A stretch of 64,000 bases of DNA from Shinella kummerowiae. GTDB taxonomy: Bacteria; Pseudomonadota; Alphaproteobacteria; Rhizobiales; Rhizobiaceae. Numbering within the stretch: the stretch's first letter is position 1; each line of letters starts with the position of its first letter. Shown piece after piece: positions 58,025-64,000 of the stretch. Made by a program: the position numbers and the translations under genes. The notes under the pieces are model-generated. The model was given only the letters and a program-made list of their open reading frames with translations, was not told the origin of the DNA and ran no database searches. The stretch spans positions 434,001 to 498,000 of the forward strand of contig NZ_WUMK01000004.1 in NCBI RefSeq assembly GCF_009827055.1. Reading direction: 5' to 3'.

Positions 58025-60022
58025 ATGACGGATGCGAGCCGGCTGATGCCGGCGGATGAACCGACAAGACGCCAGATCCTTTCAGCACAGGCGCTGTCCG
58101 TGCTGGACGGCATCGTTCTGTCGCTGTCCGCCAACTGCTTCCTTGCCGTGACGACCGCGGCGATCCTCTGGCTCGACGGTCCCGACATCCGCATCCTTCT
58201 CTGGCTGGCCGCCGTGCTTGCCGTCAATCTCTCGCGCTATCTCGGCGTGCGCGTCGTCCGGCGTCTGAACTGTGCGGTGGAGCGGCCGCGGCGTGCGCTC
58301 GGCGTTCTGTCGCTCGGCGCGCTCGGCGGCGGCGTCGCGTGGAGCCTCGTGCCCTTCGTCGGTGCCACCCAGGGCGGCGGCCAACTCAATCCCTACCTCA
58401 TCTTCATCATCGGCGGAATTTGCGCCGGCTCGCTGATGCAGAGCACCGCCTATGCCCGCACGGCCTTGCTGTTCGCCGGCCCGCCACTCGTCACCGCCGT
58501 CATCTCGCTCGTGAACACCGGCACGACGGATGCGCTGGTCATCGCCGCCGACGCCGTGCTGCTCGCCGTCATGATGGTGCGCGCCGGCCAGCTCAGCGAG
58601 GCCGGCTTCATCCGCAGCCAGATCGACCGGCTGAAGGCCGTGGCGCTGGCCGCATCGCTGTCGGATGCCAATGCGGAAATCCGCCAGTCTTATCACCAGC
58701 TCGCATCGCTGGCGAACCGCGACCCGCTGACCGGCCTTGGCAATCGCGCCCTGTTCAACCAGCGGCTGCGCGGCCTGCTCGCCGACGAATTCCCCAGCGG
58801 AACGCTGGCGCTGCTCGTCATCGACCTCGATCGTTTCAAGGCGATCAACGACACGATGGGCCATGGCGCCGGCGATGCCGTGCTCGTCGAAATCGCCAGC
58901 CGCCTTCTCGGCCTCACCGGCCCGATGGATACGGTGGTGCGCCTCGGCGGCGACGAGTTCGCCGTCATCGTCGAGGGCGAACAGGCGGAAGGGCGCGGGC
59001 GCGAGATCGGCGAGGGCATCGTGCGGCTTGCCGGCGATCCCATCGCGATCGGCGAGCGCCCCGTCACGGTCGGCGCCAGCGCCGGGCTGGCTCTCCACCC
59101 GCAACATGGGGACACGGCGGACGATCTTTTCGCCAGCGCCGATATCGCGCTTTATGCGGCGAAGGAGGGCGGCCGCCGGCGGCTCGGCCTGTTCAACCCC
59201 GTGCTGAAAGCCCGCATCGAGCGGCAGCGCCTCATCGAAGCGACGCTCGCCGAGGCGATCGAAAACCATCAGCTGGTGGTGGTCTTCCAGCCGCAGGTGG
59301 AGCTAGCCACCGGCCGCGTCACCGGGTTCGAGGCCCTGCTGCGCTGGACCCATCCCGATCTCGGCCCGGTCAATCCGCCGGATATCGTGCGCGCCGCGCA
59401 GGCCCTGCACATCGCCACCGAACTGACCGGCTATGTCGCCACCCGCGCCGCCGAGCTGCTGCGCACCCTGCCCCGCCTCGGCCTGCCGGCGGCCTGCGTC
59501 GCCGTCAACGTCTCGCCCCGCGAATTTTCCGGCCACACACTGTCGCGCCTGCTGAGCGGCATCGCCGCCGCACACGAGGTTTCCCCGGCGCTGATGGAAA
59601 TCGAGATCACCGAAGAGGCGACGCTGGACAGCCAGGCTGCCGGTGCCGAGCTGGCCCGGCTCGAGGCGGCAGGTTTTCGCTTGGCCGTCGATGATTTCGG
59701 CATGGGTCATTCGTCGCTGGCCTATCTCGTCAGCCTGCATATCGACCGGCTGAAGATCGATCGCAGCTTCGTCACCGGCATCGCCAGAAGCCGCGAGAAC
59801 CAGGCCCTCATCGCCGCCCTCGTCGGCATTGGCCATGCGCTTTCCATCGATATCGTCGTGGAAGGCGTCGAGGACGAGGAAGAGGCCGAAGTGCTCAGGA
59901 TGCTCGGTTGCCGCCATGCCCAGGGCTATCACTTCGCCCGTCCCATGCCGGCCGCCGAAATCCCGCGCTGGCTCGACCAGCATGCTGCGCGGATCAGCCA
60001 GAACGCGGCCGGCGCGCCGTAG
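58025..60022 (+). CDS. Membrane GGDEF-EAL cyclic-di-GMP protein
   Basis: A 665-residue protein: about five N-terminal membrane helices (SLGALGGGVAWSLVPFVGAT, LIFIIGGICAGSLMQSTAYA), then GGDEF at 308-312 (intact RLGGDEF) and an EAL domain with FEALLRW (E436). Two conserved EAL motifs deviate: DDFGMGHSSL has Met for the usual Thr and EGVEDEEE has Asp for Thr. It may be a cyclase with a weak phosphodiesterase. It is the second of two dual-domain proteins in the window and lies near a quinone reductase-LysR pair, with no obvious link. Confidence 0.9.
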   Translation: MTDASRLMPADEPTRRQILSAQALSVLDGIVLSLSANCFLAVTTAAILWLDGPDIRILLWLAAVLAVNLSRYLGVRVVRRLNCAVERPRRALGVLSLGALGGGVAWSLVPFVGATQGGGQLNPYLIFIIGGICAGSLMQSTAYARTALLFAGPPLVTAVISLVNTGTTDALVIAADAVLLAVMMVRAGQLSEAGFIRSQIDRLKAVALAASLSDANAEIRQSYHQLASLANRDPLTGLGNRALFNQRLRGLLADEFPSGTLALLVIDLDRFKAINDTMGHGAGDAVLVEIASRLLGLTGPMDTVVRLGGDEFAVIVEGEQAEGRGREIGEGIVRLAGDPIAIGERPVTVGASAGLALHPQHGDTADDLFASADIALYAAKEGGRRRLGLFNPVLKARIERQRLIEATLAEAIENHQLVVVFQPQVELATGRVTGFEALLRWTHPDLGPVNPPDIVRAAQALHIATELTGYVATRAAELLRTLPRLGLPAACVAVNVSPREFSGHTLSRLLSGIAAAHEVSPALMEIEITEEATLDSQAAGAELARLEAAGFRLAVDDFGMGHSSLAYLVSLHIDRLKIDRSFVTGIARSRENQALIAALVGIGHALSIDIVVEGVEDEEEAEVLRMLGCRHAQGYHFARPMPAAEIPRWLDQHAARISQNAAGAP

Positions 60023-60092
60023 TCACCGCGCCGTCCGCAGATACCAGAACGGCGCGGTTTTGACGTGATTGCAAGATCAGCCGCGCCATGGC

Positions 60093-60680
60093 TCACCCCC
60101 AGGCTTCCACGAGGAAGCGCCGGAAATCCTCCTGCGGTTCGGTCGCCGTGCGCCAGTCCGCGAGACGCTGTGCATAGGTCTTCGCCGCGCCATGCAGGGC
60201 AATGTCGTCCAGCCTGTTGGCCTGGAAGAGCACGAAAGGCGGCTGCCACGGCAGGCCGCAGCGATGCGCGGTCGCTTCCAGCGGGCGCAGCAGTTCGGCC
60301 ATGGTGAACTTGTTGGCGCCGTCGGCGGCGTAGGCTTCCGGCACATTGCCGGCCGTTGTGGCGACGAGCAACGGCGTGCCCTCCAGCAACCGGCCTTCCG
60401 TTTCGTAGTGGACGTAGTACATGCGCGTCAGCACCGCATCCTGCCAGGCCTTCAAAAGCGGCGGCGTGGAATACCACTGGATCGGGAACTGCAACACGAT
60501 GCGGTCGGCCGACAGCAGCCTCGCCACCTCCTGCTCCGCATCGATCTTGCCGTCCGGATAGAGCGCATACATGTCGATGACCTCGACATCGGGCAGGCGA
60601 AGGGCGGTGCCGGCAAGCGCGGCATTGGCGCGCGAGCCGCTGAGATCGGGGTGAAAAAGAAGGATCAAGGTCTTGCTCAT
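60093..60680 (-). CDS. NAD(P)H dehydrogenase (quinone), flavodoxin-like fold
   Basis: A 195-residue FMN-dependent quinone reductase of the KefF/MdaB/NQO1 type. The FMN phosphate loop region is LFHPDLSGSRANAALAG and the quinone-side stretch FPIQWYSTPPLLKAWQDAVL is conserved. It reduces quinones or other electrophiles by two electrons. A ribosome site (AGGAGATG) precedes the ATG. It is transcribed divergently from a LysR regulator, which is its likely controller. Confidence 0.9.
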   Translation of the reverse strand: MSKTLILLFHPDLSGSRANAALAGTALRLPDVEVIDMYALYPDGKIDAEQEVARLLSADRIVLQFPIQWYSTPPLLKAWQDAVLTRMYYVHYETEGRLLEGTPLLVATTAGNVPEAYAADGANKFTMAELLRPLEATAHRCGLPWQPPFVLFQANRLDDIALHGAAKTYAQRLADWRTATEPQEDFRRFLVEAWG

Positions 60681-60726
60681 GGCGTCATCTCCTGTGTTGA
60701 CGCCCCGAGAATGCCTTGCCCCTCAA

Positions 60727-60746
60727 AATCATTCCAATGGATGATT
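60727..60746. promoter_or_regulatory. Candidate LysR operator between quinone reductase and lysR-type genes
   Basis: Imperfect palindrome AATCAT-TCCAATGG-ATGATT, with near-palindromic inner bases (TCCA/TGGA). It lies in the 88-base divergent intergenic region, 22 bases before the LysR start. LysR proteins typically bind such dyads with a T-N11-A core. Confidence 0.5.
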
Positions 60747-60768
60747 TGTATATGCTATTATCGATACG

Positions 60769-61671
60769 ATGAATTTAAGATCGATCGACCTCAACCTGCT
60801 CGTCATCCTCGACGCCCTGCTCGACGAGGCGCATGTCTCGCGCGCCGCCGCCAAACTGAACCTGTCGCAGCCGGCCACCTCCAGCGCGCTGGACCGCTGC
60901 CGCCATCTCTTCGCCGATCCCTTGCTGGAGCGCGGCAAGGGCGGCATGCGGCTGACACCGAAGGCGGAAACCTTGCGCGACCCGTTGAAAAACCTGCTCG
61001 TCGGCATCGCCGCCGTGGTCGATGCCCCGGAGGAGCCACTCTCCGACATCCGCCAGACCGTGCGCATCGTCACCGCCGATCATCCCGGCATTCTCATCGC
61101 CGGCCCGCTGCACCACGCCCTTGCCCGCTCCGCACCCGGCATCGATCTGGTCATCCAGCCGTGGCATGGCGCCCCCGCCGTGCTCGAATCTCTCGCCCGT
61201 GGCGCCAGCGACATCGCGCTCTCGGTCTTCCCCACCATCGATGAGACCGCGTTCCACTGCGAAACCCTGCTGCAAGAGCACTATGTCATCGCCATGCGGA
61301 AGACCCACCCGGCTGCCGCCGGCTTCACCCTCGATCGTTGGCTGGCCTATCCGCACATCCTCGTCTCCGGTCGGGGCGACACGCGCACGCCCCTCGACGA
61401 CCAGCTTGCCGCCCTCCAAAAATCCCGCCGCGTCGGCATCGTCGTGCCGAGCTTCCTGATGGTGCCGTCGCTGCTGGAGGACAGCGACCTCATCGCCATG
61501 ATGCCGAGCCACTGCCTGCCGCCGGATGCCGCCGAGCGTTTCCACATCGTCCTGCCCCCCATCCCCGTCGCCGGCTTCCCGCTCCACCTCGCCTGGCACC
61601 GCCGCCGCGACAAGGACCGGGCGGTGCAGCATGTAGCGGGGGAATTGCGGGGGATGCTTTCAGGCAGATGA
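60769..61671 (+). CDS. LysR-family transcriptional regulator
   Basis: A 300-residue regulator with an N-terminal winged helix (RSIDLNLLVILDALLDEAHV, then SRAAAKLNLSQPATSSALDR) and a C-terminal substrate-binding domain (QTVRIVTADHPGILIAGPLH). Its arrangement, divergent from a quinone reductase gene with a dyad between, suggests it activates that gene on sensing an electrophile or quinone. The ATG has no good ribosome site and follows a TATTAT -10-like box by 7 bases, so the mRNA may be leaderless. Confidence 0.88.
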   Translation: MNLRSIDLNLLVILDALLDEAHVSRAAAKLNLSQPATSSALDRCRHLFADPLLERGKGGMRLTPKAETLRDPLKNLLVGIAAVVDAPEEPLSDIRQTVRIVTADHPGILIAGPLHHALARSAPGIDLVIQPWHGAPAVLESLARGASDIALSVFPTIDETAFHCETLLQEHYVIAMRKTHPAAAGFTLDRWLAYPHILVSGRGDTRTPLDDQLAALQKSRRVGIVVPSFLMVPSLLEDSDLIAMMPSHCLPPDAAERFHIVLPPIPVAGFPLHLAWHRRRDKDRAVQHVAGELRGMLSGR

Positions 61672-61813
61672 TCGCGCATCGATTGCAATATACCAACGCA
61701 CGGCAAATCACGCAAAACTAGAAAATTGTAACCATTGATTGATTTATGAATATGTGATTAAGTTCGTCGAGATATCTTTGTCATCTGCGCTGAATTGAAA
61801 GCGGAGAGCAGAA

Positions 61814-62056
61814 ATGTTTCGCTTCCTCTTCCTTTTGCTGACGACCGGCAACATTCTCGGCAGCGTGGCCGCACATGCCCAGCCCCAGTGTCCAGTAGAT
61901 GTCGAGATACGAGAAAGCCTCGACCCGAATTGCACGCCTACAGGCAGACGGATCAAGGTCTATTGCGAGGGAAGATTGCTGACGTCCCTCTGCAAAGCCC
62001 AGAGAAAAACCAATCCAAACACGACACGAGGCTACGACTCTGGAGACGCTCCATGA
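61814..62056 (+). CDS. Small secreted four-cysteine protein
   Basis: An 80-residue protein with a signal peptide MFRFLFLLLTTGNILGSVAA and probable cleavage at AHA-QP, leaving about 57 residues. The mature part has four cysteines (C26, C40, C51, C60), enough for two disulfides, and the basic stretch TPTGRRIKVYCEGR. GGAGAG lies 6 bases before the ATG. It overlaps the next gene by ATGA, which couples their translation. I recognise no family. Its 142-base upstream gap is AT-rich, unlike the rest of the window. Confidence 0.75.
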   Translation: MFRFLFLLLTTGNILGSVAAHAQPQCPVDVEIRESLDPNCTPTGRRIKVYCEGRLLTSLCKAQRKTNPNTTRGYDSGDAP

Positions 62057-64000
62057 TGACGCCCCTGTTGTTTCGAAAACGTACCGGAACGTCTCTGCAG
62101 GCTGCACGCACCTTTATGGCGAAGAGCCTCCGCCTCATAAGCGACGGCTTCGGCTTTCTGCTGGGAAGCAGGAAACTCTATGCCTTGCTTGCCGTCGTCG
62201 CGCTCTACTATGCGGTCACAAACCGGGAAAATCTGGCCAACGTCCTCGATGACTACACACAGTTCAGGACAAGCGGAAAAATCTACATCGACAGTCCCGA
62301 AGTCTACACCCGCGAAAGGCTAGTCAATGACCGCTATGAACAGGCCGTGTGGCTGCGCGATGAAATGGCGCGCCTCGACGCTGGCAGCTATCTAAGCACG
62401 CGCATCTCGGACAGCACGAGACGAACCACCGATCTTACCCTGCGCGCAAAAGAGGGTGACAAAACAGCCGGTGAGAGTGCCGGCGACACCAATGGTAGCA
62501 ACGGAACGGGTGCGGCAGGCGCGGCTCTTCCTCAACTCGAAAAGATGCCATTCGACCTCGAACACGAGATCAAGGCGGCGACGCGTGACAAGATCCGCCA
62601 AAGCATCATTGAAAACATGCTCGACGACCGACACGATCTGATCGGCAACACGCTCGTGGCGCTTAAGTTCGACACGACGGTCATTCCCAACAGGTCCGTC
62701 GAGCGTCGCGCATTCGTGGAGGTTTCACTCGACACCGGCAACATCGCCTTCAAGTACGATGATGTCATGAATGAGTTTCCCAGCGAAAAAAATCCGATCC
62801 TCGCGGACTGCAAGGCTCGCAACCAGGACCAGCGGGTGCGATGGGAGGTCGTCCTCTATCTGTGCGGAAAATATTACGACATCCTCTCCGACCAAAGAAC
62901 AAGTCTCGGAAAAATCAACGACCTCTACACGCGATGGCTGAAGAGTATTGAAAATCGTTTGAACGCGTCTCCCAAGCGCTGCGACTCCGATCCCCAGACG
63001 AAAGAAGAGACCAGACGGGCCGTCGAGGACGGACTCGGAGCCCGAATGATCGATGTTCTAGATACGGCGGCAGACGGACAGACACAGGCAGACGCAAGGC
63101 TTTACCGGGTTATTGTCGAGCCACCATGGAGAGACATTGTCGAAATACTTGGATCATGCACGAAAGGCGCGCTGACCTTTCAAGTCGGTAGCCTGACCGA
63201 GAGTTTCATCATTTTCGACGACGACATCAAAAATCTGGACGCCTGCAATGTCGCCAGCAAACCACGGGAATGCGGTGACTACACGAGCATCTACGCGGCC
63301 TACACCTCCAATTTGCTGGCGCGCTACAAGAACCGCAGCACGGGCCAGACGGGGCATTCCGATGCGGCTTCGGGTACCTCGTTACCCCCATCCATGCAGG
63401 CGGTTTTCGACCTCATAACCAACGGCGTCATCATTGCGAAAACAGAAGAAGCGGGTGGGCAATCAAGTTTGATCATCAAGGCGGCAGCCGGGGAGCAGGA
63501 TAACTCCATCGCCAGGAATTTCACAGCGCAGATAAAATACAAAATATCCAGCGATGGGTGGTCAAGGCTCGGGGAACTATCAAACTACGCCAACACCGCC
63601 ACTGCCGGAAAGCAGGACGCAACGAAATACACCATCGTAAGATATGACAGCGGGGAATGCGCCAACTTGCGCAAAAACTGCCTTCTATACGGTTTTCCAT
63701 CGGGCTTTTTCAATTTCATCGGCCAGGTGTCCCGGATGGACAGCTTCGCCTATTCCCTGATGCCGACAAATCGTTCCAGTGCGATCTATGCTGCCCGATC
63801 TCTCGCTGATCGTGTCAGTTTCGGCATGGCACCAGCAGGCGACGAAGCGGCGGCGATTTCCTCCGAGGCGTTTCGCAGCGCATTGCGCGAAGGGTTTTCC
63901 AGCGAAACGGAAGGCATTGGCTACGGCATCGGTGAAAAAGACGCCAACCGGATAACGTTCGGATGGGTCATGAATGTCAGCGCCGTCGGTGGCGCTCGTC
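62053..64000 (+). CDS. Large membrane-anchored protein of unknown family (3'-truncated by window edge)
   Basis: A frame open from ATG 62053 to the end of the window, 649 complete codons so far, with no stop. A single membrane helix near residues 42-55 (LYALLAVVALYYAV) follows a short basic N-terminus, so the rest probably lies in the periplasm. A Gly/Ser/Asn-rich linker occurs near residues 137-160 (AGESAGDTNGSNGTGAAG). Several cysteines (SCTKGA, DACNVASK, ECGDYT, ECANLRKNC) suggest a disulfide-rich exterior. Codons such as ATA, AGA, CTA and TTA are unusual for this window and the GC content is visibly lower, consistent with acquisition by transfer. I recognise no domain. Start is coupled to the upstream small gene. 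Confidence 0.8.
   Translation, partial: MMTPLLFRKRTGTSLQAARTFMAKSLRLISDGFGFLLGSRKLYALLAVVALYYAVTNRENLANVLDDYTQFRTSGKIYIDSPEVYTRERLVNDRYEQAVWLRDEMARLDAGSYLSTRISDSTRRTTDLTLRAKEGDKTAGESAGDTNGSNGTGAAGAALPQLEKMPFDLEHEIKAATRDKIRQSIIENMLDDRHDLIGNTLVALKFDTTVIPNRSVERRAFVEVSLDTGNIAFKYDDVMNEFPSEKNPILADCKARNQDQRVRWEVVLYLCGKYYDILSDQRTSLGKINDLYTRWLKSIENRLNASPKRCDSDPQTKEETRRAVEDGLGARMIDVLDTAADGQTQADARLYRVIVEPPWRDIVEILGSCTKGALTFQVGSLTESFIIFDDDIKNLDACNVASKPRECGDYTSIYAAYTSNLLARYKNRSTGQTGHSDAASGTSLPPSMQAVFDLITNGVIIAKTEEAGGQSSLIIKAAAGEQDNSIARNFTAQIKYKISSDGWSRLGELSNYANTATAGKQDATKYTIVRYDSGECANLRKNCLLYGFPSGFFNFIGQVSRMDSFAYSLMPTNRSSAIYAARSLADRVSFGMAPAGDEAAAISSEAFRSALREGFSSETEGIGYGIGEKDANRITFGWVMNVSAVGGAR

Overview
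The window looks like core chromosome of a GC-rich alphaproteobacterium of the order Rhizobiales, most likely family Rhizobiaceae (Rhizobium, Agrobacterium, Ensifer or Shinella type). This is inferred from three things: the gene content and order (purC-purS-purQ-purL-bolA-grxD, then rpsD, murI, icd, alaS and recA), a DUF1476 ATPase inhibitor gene, and mosaic intergenic palindromes of the rhizobial type. No rRNA, tRNA, CRISPR array, transposase or integrase was recognised, so it is mostly housekeeping sequence with small accessory insertions.

Layout. 1-3.8 kb: 3' part of a DEAD-box RNA helicase gene, a Nudix hydrolase, and a convergent TonB-dependent heme-type receptor with a TGA-N9-TCA iron-responsive operator in its promoter. 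3.9-9.5 kb: a minus-strand operon for molybdenum hydroxylase maturation (MoxR ATPase, CoxE/VWA protein, split XdhC pair, MoeA/MobA-like fusion, TfoX domain) with a flavin reductase upstream. 9.7-15.1 kb: a periplasmic binding protein, an S58 peptidase, rpe, a DUF2259 secreted protein, a membrane protein and purB. 15.3-19.5 kb: a membrane protein, an RBBP9-like hydrolase and a PAS-GGDEF-EAL protein. 19.6-29 kb: the ATP synthase zeta inhibitor, the purine block purC-purS-(coiled coil)-purQ, a MocR regulator divergent from a DUF1127 gene, purL, bolA, grxD and a Bcr/CflA-type exporter.

29-49 kb: a long palindromic repeat, inositol monophosphatase, ttcA, glutaminase, rpsD with a strong promoter, a HerA/DUF87 ATPase, a higBA toxin-antitoxin pair with a perfect palindromic operator, murI, a TrmJ-like methyltransferase, icd, a GST, a RIME-like repeat, an AraC/GyrI regulator, a membrane GGDEF protein, alaS, recA, and psuK-psuG for pseudouridine breakdown. 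48-61.7 kb: a YadG/YadH-like ABC exporter, a TauE-type permease, an intergenic region ending in an orphan intrinsic terminator (possible small RNA), a GST, an extensin-like lipoprotein, a chemoreceptor, a YciA-like thioesterase, a decayed DUF1800/DUF1501 pair fused out of frame, a DUF486 protein, a second GGDEF-EAL protein, and a quinone reductase divergent from a LysR regulator.

61.7-64 kb is the least familiar part. A small secreted four-cysteine protein overlaps, by ATGA, the start of a very long membrane-anchored protein of at least 649 codons that runs off the window. Its codons (ATA, AGA, CTA, TTA) and lower GC set it apart from the rest of the window. I recognise no family for either protein; this is the best candidate here for something undescribed.
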